This document shows, piece by piece, positions 1 through 8,584 of a stretch of DNA of 64,000 bases; within the stretch, counting starts at the first letter, position 1, and each line of letters opens with the position of its first letter. Origin of the DNA: JBGTLA01 sp041744375 (lineage in GTDB: Bacteria; Actinomycetota; Acidimicrobiia; Spongiisociales; ZC4RG35); NCBI GenBank assembly GCA_041744375.1, contig JBGTLA010000160.1, forward strand, positions 1-64,000, read 5' to 3'. The position numbers and the translations under genes were made by a program. The notes beneath the pieces are model-generated. The model saw nothing but the letters and a program-made list of their open reading frames with translations. It searched no databases and had not been told where the DNA came from.

Positions 1-565
1 ACTATTGCCTCAGTGGGAGGCTGTGCTAAGCTTGCTGCAGCAGGAGCTGACAAGCTGTGGGCCTGTGGCTGCTTGCTGTGGGCATCCAGGGCCGCCTGCT
101 GCTGCATGAACACGCGAAAGTCGAGCGCATCTGCTGCGCCACCAGTTGCGGGCTGCTGGCTGCCCTTCACCTGCTGGTGTGCAGTGTCAGAGGAGCGTAA
201 CGGCAGTTCTGGTGGCACTACAGCAGCTGGCGCATTCCACCACAGGTTTCACTGTACCCGCCAGTCGTGCAAGGGGCTGCAGCTGCTGAGATTGGGGCAC
301 AGAACACACTTGAGCACGGGGGTTGGGAACGATGTAGGGCAGCTCACCTTGCCAGCGGTGCCAGGGCGTGATATGGGCCGGATTGTGATGCTCGGCCCCG
401 CAGCGTGCTGGCGGGGCGAGGCTCGGTTGACTGCAGGCGCAAAGGTGCAGGCCTGCAGCGCCTCCTGCTCCTGCTGACGCCGTTCCCCCTCGTACCTTCG
501 AAAAGGTGATCGACAGCAACATTGAAAGGGTGGGTGGCCATCGTGATGAGGCTGCGCCAGCAGCT
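1..565 (-). other. Eukaryote-like gene fragment with an intron (probable chimeric or contaminant sequence)
   Basis: On the minus strand one frame (about 548 down to 348) reads FRRYEGERRQQEQEALQACT, continues with FAPAVN and ends in ...GTAGK at 348. It is followed directly by a GTGAGC splice-donor-like sequence (347-342). An acceptor-like CACACCAGCAG ends at 171, and the frame resumes in phase at 170 with VKGSQQPATGGAADALDFRV and stays open to base 1. The 177-base gap contains in-frame stops, so it must be removed to join the exons. The Gln/Ala-rich composition with CTG/CAG runs is unlike the rest of the window. The F-x-R-Y...CTF-x-P pattern resembles repeats in flagellar or cytoskeletal proteins of algae and protists; that comparison is from memory. 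The bacterial sequence begins at about 550-575. Confidence 0.55.
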
Positions 566-1193
566 AAGAGCAGCCACAGGGCGACAGGAGGCGGTCGGTC
601 ACGGCCCTGAGCGGCGGCGGCCTCGGCCAGCGACATCACGATACGGGCGGCCGTGTCAACCGTGACCATGTTCAGCACGACACGATCGGCCTGCCCTGCT
701 GCCAACCGAAGGGAGCGTCGACCGAAGGCGGCAACCGTGATGTGGGCACCGGGGGCCTTGACGCGGAGGCGAAACCCGCGACTGCGAGCGCACCTGCCGG
801 CGTGGTCGGTTCTTCCCCCTTCCAGCAGCGTTCGAGCGATTGCGAGGCTCTCGGCGATGGCGCGCGTCGTGTCATGCCAGGGGCGGCCATGCCAATCGTC
901 GGCGATGACGCTCCCAGGGCAAGTCGGACCGGGCGCCCGATCAGGTCGGAGACGGATGCGATTCCGAGGGCCATTCCGGTGGCGGTGCGAACTCCTACCG
1001 CAAGTGGGCCGACCGTGATTGTCATGTCGGTGAAAGCGCCCACGGCAGTGGCTAAAGCGAAAGCGTCGTAGGTGGCCATCTCCCCTATCCACAACTCCCC
1101 GTATCCGAATTCGTCGGCCGCCGCAGCCACGATGCGGTTCTCGGCCCCAGGGCGGTCCAGCCACAGGGGTGTCACCACGGAACTGATAGTCAC
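566..1193 (-). pseudogene. LLM-class (F420-dependent-like) oxidoreductase, frameshifted and truncated
   Basis: The GTG start at 1193 overlaps the upstream thioesterase stop by GTGA, implying coupling. The first part (MTISSVVTPLWLDRPG..., then LALGASS) matches the N-terminal half of luciferase-like monooxygenases. At about 915-925 the reading frame must shift to continue with ADDWHGRPWHDTTRAIAE and then PGAHITVAAFGRRSL and ADRVVLNMVT, all typical of this family. Homology ends near 570, where the eukaryote-like sequence begins, so the C-terminal part and the stop are missing. The frameshift could be a true mutation or an assembly error, because it lies close to a suspected chimeric join. Family members transfer hydride with F420 or FMN; the substrate is unknown. 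Confidence 0.7.
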
Positions 1194-1561
1194 GCCCCGA
1201 ACCGGGCGCGGTCGATGACATGGCGGCGATGGGTGCCGCGGCCGATGATGCGGTCTCCCACTCGCGCCACTACCTCGAATCTCAGCCGTGGTCCGTCAAC
1301 CGAGACGAGCGTTGCCTCGACGATCACCTCCTCTCCCTGGCGAGCCGCCGATTCGTGGGAGATGTCGACATGGGTACCGACCGTGGTCAGTTCCATCTCT
1401 TGCAATGCTGGTTCGACGGCCTCCGTGCACGCTTTCTCCATCAGCCAGATCATCTCGGGAGTGGCCAACACCACGATCGGAGAAAGGTGAGGGGGGCTCA
1501 TGTCGGGTGTGACGATGGTGCAAGAGGTTTTGGCGAGGCCAACGGCCAACTCATGGGGCAT
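1190..1561 (-). CDS. FlK-like hotdog-fold thioesterase
   Basis: A 123-residue protein from the ATG at 1561 (MPHELAVGLAKTSC...). A GTG three codons upstream at 1570 is an alternative; starts further out would run into the repeat at 1625-1673. The sequence APEMIWLMEKACTEAVEP-like helix followed by VGTHVDISHESA and VEATLVSVDGPRLRFEV fits the single hotdog domain of the fluoroacetyl-CoA thioesterase family, whose members hydrolyse acyl-CoA thioesters. The conserved His lies in VGTHVDISH. Its stop overlaps the start of the LLM oxidoreductase, so the two were probably co-translated and may act on one pathway. The true acyl-CoA substrate cannot be told from sequence. Confidence 0.75.
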   Translation of the reverse strand: MPHELAVGLAKTSCTIVTPDMSPPHLSPIVVLATPEMIWLMEKACTEAVEPALQEMELTTVGTHVDISHESAARQGEEVIVEATLVSVDGPRLRFEVVARVGDRIIGRGTHRRHVIDRARFGA

Positions 1562-1624
1562 GGAGGTCACGGTAGTCTCGACCGACGCCGACGGCCCTCC
1601 GCCAACACACCCCCTCAAAACCGG

Positions 1625-1673
1625 CAACCCGGGGTTCCAACCACCGCCCAGCGACGTCTGCAACCCCGGGTAG
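1625..1673 (-). repeat. 49-bp dispersed palindromic repeat, family 1, copy A
   Basis: A 49-base element that begins CAACCC and ends CCCGGGTAG on the plus strand, with GGGTT arms able to fold on themselves. It matches the equal-length copy at 57582-57630 with only about seven differences. Both copies lie between two co-directional minus-strand genes and have the same orientation relative to transcription, which suggests a REP-like or terminator/processing element. Confidence 0.7.
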
Positions 1674-1715
1674 GCGAGTCACGGCCGGGCCGGGCGCCGT
1701 GGTGGGGGGATCCGT

Positions 1716-1751
1716 TTCCTGCCGCCGTCCCTATCCGCCGTTCCCCTATCG
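1716..1751 (-). repeat. Dispersed repeat, family 2, partial copy 1
   Basis: Shares GCCGTCCCTATCCGCC plus a TTCCCCTA-like flank with the larger copies at 11989-12043 and 13379-13433. Read on the minus strand it begins at the TAG stop of the surface-protein gene (1748-1746), just as the copy at 11989-12043 follows the hflX stop. This copy is more diverged. Confidence 0.6.
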
Positions 1752-2951
1752 TCGGGTCGTCAAGGCGCGCCGTAGCCGGCCGGCCACACCAGCACCTATC
1801 AGCACTTGACCACGACCCGGTTCCCGTATGAGACCAACCAGCACCCATGTCAGGAGGGCGACGAGCAGTGCCAAGGGGAGGAGCCACACGCTCGTGGTGG
1901 GGCTGGTTCCCTGGGTAGCGGAGCCAGTCACCTCGAAAGTGGTGCTGGCCAGCATCAGGTCGCCCCATTCCACGGTCAGGAGATGGGCTCCCGGTGCCAG
2001 TGCCGGCACCGTCCGCTGGACCGACACGTCCGCGTTGGTGATCGGCACCACCTCGCCGAGTTGTCGGCCACCGAGTCGGACCTCGACGACGGTGAGCCCC
2101 GGAATCGCACCGTCGAGCCCGAAGTTGAGTGTCACCTGGGTCCCGACCGGACCCATGGGTGGTGAAACCGTGAAGGTTCCGACGGCGATCGATGCTCCCG
2201 CCAGCCGGGCGGTCTCGTCCGTGTAGGCAAGTGTCGGCCACGGATAGGCAGCGCCGGGGGGGTCGGCGGGAATCGAGATGTCGGTGATCGAAGCTCCGCC
2301 TGTCGAAGGCACCGTGGTGGTGGGCACATCGATGGTGGGGGGAGGTGCGGTCGTGGCAGGAGGACGCGGGGAGGTAGTAGCTGGGGTGGAGGTGTCGGAG
2401 GACCCGCCGGATGCGGGGGTGGTGGTCGTTGGGATGGTGACCGGGGCGCCGGGGACCGTGGTGGTGGGGTCGACCGGTCCGGTGGGCGGGGGTTCGAGAG
2501 GGAGGGTGCTGGTGGAGATGATCGTCGTGGTGGGCGGGGTGGTGGTCGTCGTGGTGGTCGTCGTGGTTTCACCTTCGGTAGTGGTCGTGGTGTCGCCCGC
2601 GTTGCTCACCGTGAAGGAAGCGGAGGCCTGATCACTGGGGGCGACGGCCGTCACGGTGTGGCGGCCGTTGGAGATGGTGAGCGAAAGAGAGAAAGTGGCA
2701 ACGAAGGAGCCTTCTTCACCGACGACGGAGAGCCCGACGGGAACCCCGTCGAGATAGACCGCCACCCCTTCACCGGGCTGGAAGCCCGAGCCGGTGGCGG
2801 TCATGGAGCTTCCGGCGGACGCCAATGCCGGTGTCACCGTCAGCGACGCCGCGGCCAGGGCCACCAGGGGGCCCAACGAAACCACCGCCAGGATCATCAA
2901 GATCGCCGCCGCCACCTGACGGGTCGGCCTCAGCCCGGGAGTAGATCTCAC
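1746..2951 (-). CDS. Secreted or membrane-anchored protein with a Thr-rich linker
   Basis: 401 residues. A hydrophobic N-terminal segment (about residues 12-33, AAAILMILAVVSLGPLVALA) acts as signal peptide or anchor. It is followed by an Ig/TIG-like beta domain (about 36-115, with SAGSSMTATGSGFQPGE), a low-complexity Thr/Pro linker (about 118-225) and a second beta-rich region (about 230-345). A C-terminal membrane helix (about 352-375, VWLLPLALLVALLTWVLVGL) precedes a short basic tail. This architecture puts the protein outside the membrane with a glycosylation-prone stalk. No catalytic motif is seen, so it is probably structural or adhesive. The TAG stop lies inside a copy of repeat family 2. 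Confidence 0.75.
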   Translation of the reverse strand: MRSTPGLRPTRQVAAAILMILAVVSLGPLVALAAASLTVTPALASAGSSMTATGSGFQPGEGVAVYLDGVPVGLSVVGEEGSFVATFSLSLTISNGRHTVTAVAPSDQASASFTVSNAGDTTTTTEGETTTTTTTTTTPPTTTIISTSTLPLEPPPTGPVDPTTTVPGAPVTIPTTTTPASGGSSDTSTPATTSPRPPATTAPPPTIDVPTTTVPSTGGASITDISIPADPPGAAYPWPTLAYTDETARLAGASIAVGTFTVSPPMGPVGTQVTLNFGLDGAIPGLTVVEVRLGGRQLGEVVPITNADVSVQRTVPALAPGAHLLTVEWGDLMLASTTFEVTGSATQGTSPTTSVWLLPLALLVALLTWVLVGLIREPGRGQVLIGAGVAGRLRRALTTRR

Positions 2952-3079
2952 GTACCCGCACTCCTTCCCCCCATCAACCTACACCGCTCCACCCCCGACC
3001 GGTAAGGGCCAATCTGGCGAGTTCCGCACAGTTCTGCGGGAGTGCTTGACTTCTGCCGTTGTCAACGAAGGTGTTCTGA

Positions 3080-3805
3080 GTGAGTGTCGCGGCCCGTGCT
3101 GTGCAGGCTACGAAGGTGTACGGGCTCGGCGAGACAGCCGTAACCGCCCTCGATGCGGTGAATCTTGCCTTCGAGCAGGGGCGAATGACCTCGATCATGG
3201 GCCCCTCCGGGTCGGGGAAGTCGACGCTCATGCACTGTTTGGCCGGGTTGGACCGTCTCACCGACGGCAAGGTCATGATCGGCGATACCGACCTGGCGGG
3301 ACTGTCCGATGACGACCTCACCCGGTTGCGGCGCGACCGCATCGGTTTCGTCTTTCAGGCTTTCAATTTGATTCCCACTCTCACCGCCCGCGAGAACATC
3401 GAGTTGCCTGCCCGGATTGCGCGGGCCGAGCTCGACCCGGCTTGGCAGACCCAAGTCATCGATATCCTCGGGGTGTCGGATCGTCTCGATCACCGCCCGT
3501 CCGAGTTGTCAGGAGGTCAGCAGCAGCGGGTGGCGGCGGCACGGGCCCTCGTGCGAAGGCCGGAAATCGTCTTTGCCGATGAACCCTCGGGGAATCTCGA
3601 CACTGCGTCTGCGGCCGAGTTGCTCGCCTTCTTGCGGCGAGCGGTTGACGAGTTCGGTCAGACGATCGTCATGGTCACGCACGACCCCTCGGCCGCCGTC
3701 TACAGCGACCGGGTCGTCTTCCTGCGCGACGGTCAGGCGGTCGACGAGATCAATGCCCCCACGGTCGAATCGATCTTCGATCGCCTCAAGACCCTCGAAA
3801 CCTGA
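3080..3805 (+). CDS. ABC transporter ATP-binding protein, MacB/LolD type
   Basis: 241 residues from a GTG. It contains the Walker A GPSGSGKST, the Q-loop FVFQAFNLIPTLTARENIE, the signature LSGGQQQRVAAARALV, Walker B IVFADEPSGNLD and the H-loop MVTHDP. The motif spacing and the NLIPTLTARENIELP segment are typical of the MacB/LolD/FtsE subfamily, which pairs with FtsX-like permeases for mechanotransmission rather than classical import. Its partner permease starts 5 bases after the stop, so the two form an operon. The transported substrate is unknown; lipoprotein or peptide export are the usual family roles. Confidence 0.93.
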   Translation: MSVAARAVQATKVYGLGETAVTALDAVNLAFEQGRMTSIMGPSGSGKSTLMHCLAGLDRLTDGKVMIGDTDLAGLSDDDLTRLRRDRIGFVFQAFNLIPTLTARENIELPARIARAELDPAWQTQVIDILGVSDRLDHRPSELSGGQQQRVAAARALVRRPEIVFADEPSGNLDTASAAELLAFLRRAVDEFGQTIVMVTHDPSAAVYSDRVVFLRDGQAVDEINAPTVESIFDRLKTLET

Positions 3806-3810
3806 CGGAC

Positions 3811-6366
3811 ATGCTCCGCGTTGCTCTCCGGAACTTGTGGGATCACAAGCTCCGAACCATTCTCCTGGGCCTGGCTGTGGTGGCCGGCGTCGGGTTCGTC
3901 TCGGCCTCGTATGTCTTCACAGACTCCCTGGCCGCCGCCTTCGATGAGGCGTTCACCGGTGCCGACACCGGAGTTGACATTCTCGTCACCCCGGCCGTCG
4001 ACAACGGCCCGGGTAGCGGAGGTGCGGGAGGGTCGTTCCCCGGCCTCGACGCCGGTTTGATCGACGTGGTCGCCGGTGTCGAGGGGGTAGAGCGAGTCAC
4101 TCCCAGTGTGCAGGGCTTCGTCACCGTTGTGATTCCCGACGAGGATCGGCCATCGTTCGGTCCCCCAGAGTTCGGCCTGACCTGGACCGGGAGCGGCGCT
4201 TTCGAGATCCAGGAAGGAGTGGAACCGACGTCACCAGGTGAGGTCGTGATGGATGCGTCCAGCGCCGAAACCCGCAACGTCGTCGTTGGTGACTCGATCC
4301 AGGTGGCAGGGCTTTCTCGCGCCGAGACGTTCACGGTCGTCGGCACGTTTGGGCTCGGAGCGGGTGGGTCCGGTTTCGGCGCGACCTTCGTTGCCTTCAC
4401 GTTCGACAGCGCCACCCGGCTCTTCGGTGCCGCCGGTCGGGTCAACACCATCGAGATAGCGGTGGCGGGAGACGCCGACGTCGCAGCTGTCGTCGCCGCA
4501 CTTGCTTCTGTTCTGCCGCCGGAAGCCGAAGCTCTCGACTCGAGGGCCGCCGCCGCGGCCCAGGCTGCGCGACTGCAGGAGGGGATCGGATTCTTCAACA
4601 CCTTCCTGCTGGTTTTCGGCGCCATCTCGTTGGTGGTGGGCGCATTCGTGGTCTACAACGCCTTCCGGGTGGTGGTCGCTCAGAGGAGCCGTGAATTGGC
4701 GCTGTTGCGGATTCTCGGTACCACCCGCAGACAGTTGGTGTGGTCCGTGTTGGCGGAGGCTTCGGTGGTGGGGGTGGTCGCCTCCGTCGTCGGCGTGATC
4801 GCGGGTGTCGGGCTGGCGGTGGCGATCCGTGCCGTTCTCGGGGCCATCGGAGTCGACCTTCCTGACTCCGGTTTGGTGTTGTCGACGAGGACGGCGGCCG
4901 TCGGTCTCATGGTGGGAGTCGTCACGACGCTGGTGGCAGCCGTCGTTCCCGCCCTGCGCACGACCCGGATCACTCCCATGGAGGCGCTCCGAGACCAGCC
5001 CGAGATGCAGCGGGCGCGCCCATGGTGGGCGGGTGCCGGGGCGGCCCTCCTCGTGGCCTCTGTCGTGATGGTGATGATCGGCGTGAACCAGGCGTACGAC
5101 CAGGCCGCCCTCACGGGTGACACCGCTCCACTGATCCTCATCGGGATCGGGTGTGCCCTCGCTTTCGCCGCCGTGTTCCTCCTGGCTCGAGTTCTCGCCC
5201 GCCCGCTCATCGGGGCGATGGGCTGGGGGGGACGATCGGTCGCCGCCGTGCTGGGCCGTGAGAATGCCCGGCGCACGCCACGGCGCACGGCGGTTACGGC
5301 CAGTGCCCTCATGATCGGGCTCGGACTGGTGGCGACGGTGGCTGTCTTGTCGCGGTCCGTCGAGGACACCATCCTCGGCGCTCTCGAGGAGGCCTTCACG
5401 GCCGACCTCGTCGTCCAGTCGGCCGGCTTCGACCCGACCGTCGGCATCCCGACCGAGGTGGCGCCGCTGGTCGCAGACCTCGGTGAGGTGGCCGCCGTGT
5501 CGCGTGCCAACCTCATCTCGGTGGAGCTCGCGGATGGGAAGTCGACCCTCGCCGTGGGAGTGGAGCCCGAAACCGTGGAGCTGGCGCTGGCCTTCGAGGA
5601 TGTCGAAGGCTCCTTCTTGGACCTCGGGTCGTCCACCGTGGCTGTTCAGAGGGTTGAGGCCACGGCTCGCGGGTGGGGATTGGGTCAGACGGTGGCGCTC
5701 GACTTTGGTGAGGGCCCGGAGGTTCACGAAGTGGTGGCGATCTTCGACTTTGCGGGAGGCGCCTCCGACTCCCAGTCTTACTACCTTGCCTACGAAGAGG
5801 TGGCTATCCGTCAAGAAACTCCCCTCGACGTGTCGCTCTACGTTCGATTGCAGCCGGGTGTGGAGCTCGCAGACGGCGCTGAAGTGGTGTCGGATGCGCT
5901 GGCGGAGTTCCCCTCAGCTCAGGTCAATACCATCTCCGACATCATCGCCCAGGTGCGCGGCGCTTTGGCGGCTCTATTGGGAATGGTGGCCGGGTTGCTC
6001 CTCATGTCGGTGGTGGTCGCAGTCGTGGGGATCGTGCTCACCCTCTATCTGGCGGTGTTCGAACGTACCCGAGAGACAGGCATGTTGCGGGCAGTTGGCA
6101 TGACCCGGCGTCAGGTGCGACACATGATTCGTTTCGAGTCCACGCTGATTGCCGTCTTCGGGACGGTGCTCGGGGTGGCACTGGGCCTCTTCTGTGGGTG
6201 GGCTTTGTCTGTCGGGGTGGTGGGTGAAGGTGTCCGCTTCGGTATCCCCTGGTTGTGGATCACCACCGGATTGGTGGGCGCGCTGGTGGCGGGGGTTCTG
6301 GCAGCGGTCATCCCCGCCCGGCGCGCCGTTCGGATGAACATGCTCGAAGCGATCGCTTACGAGTAG
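3811..6366 (+). CDS. ABC transporter permease with two FtsX domains
   Basis: 851 residues. TM1 (about residues 13-33) is followed by a large extracytoplasmic MacB-type region (about 35-260). A first FtsX core (about 265-390) contains RSRELALLRILGTTRRQL and ends in RTTRITPMEALRDQPE. A middle pair of membrane segments (about 405-460) and a second extracellular region follow. A second FtsX core (about 705-850) contains ERTRETGMLRAVGMTRRQVR and ends in ARRAVRMNMLEAIAYE. The duplicated architecture is common for actinobacterial MacB-like permeases, in which one polypeptide supplies both halves of the channel. It is encoded 5 bases after its ATPase. Substrate unknown. Confidence 0.92.
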   Translation: MLRVALRNLWDHKLRTILLGLAVVAGVGFVSASYVFTDSLAAAFDEAFTGADTGVDILVTPAVDNGPGSGGAGGSFPGLDAGLIDVVAGVEGVERVTPSVQGFVTVVIPDEDRPSFGPPEFGLTWTGSGAFEIQEGVEPTSPGEVVMDASSAETRNVVVGDSIQVAGLSRAETFTVVGTFGLGAGGSGFGATFVAFTFDSATRLFGAAGRVNTIEIAVAGDADVAAVVAALASVLPPEAEALDSRAAAAAQAARLQEGIGFFNTFLLVFGAISLVVGAFVVYNAFRVVVAQRSRELALLRILGTTRRQLVWSVLAEASVVGVVASVVGVIAGVGLAVAIRAVLGAIGVDLPDSGLVLSTRTAAVGLMVGVVTTLVAAVVPALRTTRITPMEALRDQPEMQRARPWWAGAGAALLVASVVMVMIGVNQAYDQAALTGDTAPLILIGIGCALAFAAVFLLARVLARPLIGAMGWGGRSVAAVLGRENARRTPRRTAVTASALMIGLGLVATVAVLSRSVEDTILGALEEAFTADLVVQSAGFDPTVGIPTEVAPLVADLGEVAAVSRANLISVELADGKSTLAVGVEPETVELALAFEDVEGSFLDLGSSTVAVQRVEATARGWGLGQTVALDFGEGPEVHEVVAIFDFAGGASDSQSYYLAYEEVAIRQETPLDVSLYVRLQPGVELADGAEVVSDALAEFPSAQVNTISDIIAQVRGALAALLGMVAGLLLMSVVVAVVGIVLTLYLAVFERTRETGMLRAVGMTRRQVRHMIRFESTLIAVFGTVLGVALGLFCGWALSVGVVGEGVRFGIPWLWITTGLVGALVAGVLAAVIPARRAVRMNMLEAIAYE

Positions 6367-6420
6367 TGAACCGCCCTCGGCTGTCTTGGTCACAGCCCCG
6401 GCCGGAGGCAAACTAGCTCG

Positions 6421-7626
6421 GTGACCGGCGCCACCACCATCCTGTGCAGAGTGCACGGCCTCGATCGACCCGGTATCACCGCCGGGCTGATGGGTGTGCT
6501 GGCCGAGTCCGGGGCCGAGCTCTACGACGTCGAGCAGGTGGTGGTACGGGGTCGTTTGTCTCTCGACGTCCTCTTCGCCGTTCCCGAGGGTCGGTCCACG
6601 GTCAAGGACATCCTCTACTACGGCTGGGAAGCCGAGATGCAGGTCGACTTCGAGGTGATCGACGCCCCACCCAGCCCTCCCCGCCACACCACCGCCATCA
6701 CTCTGGTCGCACCTCGCATCGGACCCGATACCTTCGGGGCGGCGGCGCAGGTGATCGCAGAAGCCGGCGCCAACATCGACCGCATCGTCCGGCTCTCCCG
6801 GTATCCGGTGGTCTCATACGAACTGATCGCGTCGGGTGGCGACCAACTAGCCATGCAGCGCAGCCTCGGTGCCGCCGGAGCCGAGCACGGATTCGACGTG
6901 GCGGTGCAAGAGGAGCGTTTGGAGCGCCGCCTGAAACGAATGGTGGTACTCGATGTCGACTCCACCCTCGTCGTCGGTGAAGTCATCGACATGCTGGCGG
7001 CAGAAGCCGGGAAGGCCGAGCAGGTGTCGGCGATCACGGGCCATACGATGGACGGAGTGCTCGACTTCGAGACGTCCCTGCGTGAGCGTGTGTCCCACCT
7101 GGTTGGGTTGCCCTTCGAAGCCGTTGAGCGCGTTGCTGCCAGAATCGAGCTGACGCCGGGTGCGCGCACATTTGTCCGCACTCTCAAGCGTCTCGGTATG
7201 CGGGTGGCCATCGTATCGGGCGGATTCTCGGTCATCACCGATCGCCTGGCCGCCGAGCTGGAGGTCGATCACTCGGCCGCCAACGTGCTGGAGGTCGAGG
7301 ACGGGCATCTCACCGGCAGACTCGTCGGTCAGGTCATCGACCGGAAGGGCAAAGCAGACATCATGCGTAGGCTGGCGGCCGAACAACAGATTCCCCTCGA
7401 TCAGGTGGTGGCGGTCGGTGATGGGGCCAACGACCTCGACATGCTGACTGCGGCGGGTTTGGGAATTGCCTTCAACGCCCGGCGAATGGTTCAGGAAGCG
7501 GCCGACGCCTCGCTCAACGTGCCCTATCTCGACGCCGTGTTGTTCATGCTCGGTATCCGCGACGACGATATCGAGGGTGGCTCGGTCGACACCCTTCGGC
7601 CGGTCGCCGGCCTTCCTCCGGTGTGA
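6421..7626 (+). CDS. serB: Phosphoserine phosphatase with N-terminal ACT domains
   Basis: 401 residues from a GTG. Two N-terminal ACT-like regulatory domains (about 4-80 and 88-160; the first begins ILCRVHGLDRPGITAGLMG) precede a HAD phosphatase domain. The nucleophile motif is VLDVDSTL (Asp at about 178). IVSGGFSVITDRLA, a Lys in DRKGKADIM, and VAVGDGANDLDML complete the active site. It hydrolyses phosphoserine in the last step of serine biosynthesis, and the ACT domains suggest amino-acid feedback. The stop overlaps the next gene's GTG by four bases, so a dehydrogenase is translationally coupled to it. Confidence 0.95.
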   Translation: MTGATTILCRVHGLDRPGITAGLMGVLAESGAELYDVEQVVVRGRLSLDVLFAVPEGRSTVKDILYYGWEAEMQVDFEVIDAPPSPPRHTTAITLVAPRIGPDTFGAAAQVIAEAGANIDRIVRLSRYPVVSYELIASGGDQLAMQRSLGAAGAEHGFDVAVQEERLERRLKRMVVLDVDSTLVVGEVIDMLAAEAGKAEQVSAITGHTMDGVLDFETSLRERVSHLVGLPFEAVERVAARIELTPGARTFVRTLKRLGMRVAIVSGGFSVITDRLAAELEVDHSAANVLEVEDGHLTGRLVGQVIDRKGKADIMRRLAAEQQIPLDQVVAVGDGANDLDMLTAAGLGIAFNARRMVQEAADASLNVPYLDAVLFMLGIRDDDIEGGSVDTLRPVAGLPPV

Positions 7627-8528
7627 TCGTCGGCGTTGCCTTCGAGTCCGAGGACGTCCGTTCTCGGTGGGTGGACCAGCTTCAACCACATCTCGGAGGG
7701 ATGCAGGTCGTGGACAGCTTTGCGGTCGCCGCCGATGAGGTGGATGTGGTTGTCGTGGGAAACCCGCCCGGGTCGGAACTACATCGGTTTTCAAGCGCTC
7801 AGTTCATACAGAGCGCATGGGCGGGAGTCGATCGCCTGGTACGCGATTCCCCCCCGGTTCCGATCGCAAGGATGGTGGCTCCCGAGCTGACCGCGGCCAT
7901 GAGCGAATTCGTCCTGACTGCCACGCTCATGCTTCACCGCCAGGTGCCCGAGTACCGTCGATCACAGACCCGGCGCCAGTGGCGCCCCCTTCCCCAAATG
8001 GCCACCGGAGAGCGCCGGGTGGCGGTGCTGGGATACGGTGCGATCGGCCGGCCGGTTGCCTCGAGGCTCACCGCTGCCGGGTTCGATGTCATGGCCTGGG
8101 CTCGGTCGCCCCGGGAGGACCCGGTGAGGGTCGTCGCCGGTGACGAAGGCTGGACGGAGGTCCTCGGGAGGTCTCACATCGTGGTCAATCTTCTACCGCT
8201 CACAGCGCCCACCCACGGCATTCTGGACGCCAGGGCCTTCGCTCTCATGCCTGCGGGATCGGCGCTGGTCAATGTGGCACGGGGCGGTCATGTCGTCGAA
8301 GACGACCTCTTGGCGGCCCTGGATGGGGGCCGGCTCAGCGACGCTGTGCTCGACGTCACGGCGGTGGAGCCGCTCCTTGCTTCCCACCCCTTCTGGGCCC
8401 ATCCCCACGTCACCCTCTTCCCCCACGTGGCGGCAACCTCTGAGCCATCCGTGTTGGCCGCCCGGGTGGCGGCCAACATCGCCCGGTTCGCGGGCGGCAA
8501 GACTCCCGACTTCTTGGTCGAGCACTGA
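7623..8528 (+). CDS. D-isomer-specific 2-hydroxyacid dehydrogenase
   Basis: 301 residues, with a GTG start overlapping the serB stop. The Rossmann motif is VAVLGYGAIGRPVASRL (about residue 135). The catalytic Arg lies in VNVARGGHVVE (about 220), the Glu in LDVTAVEPL and the His in LFPHVAATS (about 267), giving a complete catalytic triad. The length and divergent N-terminal substrate lobe resemble the glyoxylate/hydroxypyruvate reductase group more than canonical 3-phosphoglycerate dehydrogenase, which usually carries extra C-terminal domains. The coupling to serB suggests a link to serine or hydroxypyruvate metabolism, but the substrate is not proven. Confidence 0.88.
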   Translation: MIVGVAFESEDVRSRWVDQLQPHLGGMQVVDSFAVAADEVDVVVVGNPPGSELHRFSSAQFIQSAWAGVDRLVRDSPPVPIARMVAPELTAAMSEFVLTATLMLHRQVPEYRRSQTRRQWRPLPQMATGERRVAVLGYGAIGRPVASRLTAAGFDVMAWARSPREDPVRVVAGDEGWTEVLGRSHIVVNLLPLTAPTHGILDARAFALMPAGSALVNVARGGHVVEDDLLAALDGGRLSDAVLDVTAVEPLLASHPFWAHPHVTLFPHVAATSEPSVLAARVAANIARFAGGKTPDFLVEH

Positions 8529-8584
8529 GGCCTGGGTGCCGCCCTCTGGGTTTCGGAGAGTTTGTCAGGAGCGGCGGTGGTTGC

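Noticed and set aside
13..477. 154-codon plus-strand open frame at the left edge
   Set aside because: It is Cys/Trp-rich low-complexity antisense of the minus-strand exon/intron sequence and has no family character.
187..1221. 344-codon minus-strand frame spanning the whole left end
   Set aside because: Only its middle (about 570-915) has LLM-family sequence; the rest crosses a frameshift and the foreign DNA, so it is not a single gene.
2532..2600. CRISPR-like short repeats
   Set aside because: These are consecutive Thr codons (GTGGTCGTC on the plus strand) in the surface-protein linker, without spacers.
2278..2631. Val-rich plus-strand open frame
   Set aside because: It is the complement of the Thr-rich linker codons of the minus-strand surface protein; no independent coding evidence.
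3046..3079. TTGACT as a -35 box for the ABC exporter operon
   Set aside because: No acceptable -10 hexamer lies 16-19 bases downstream.
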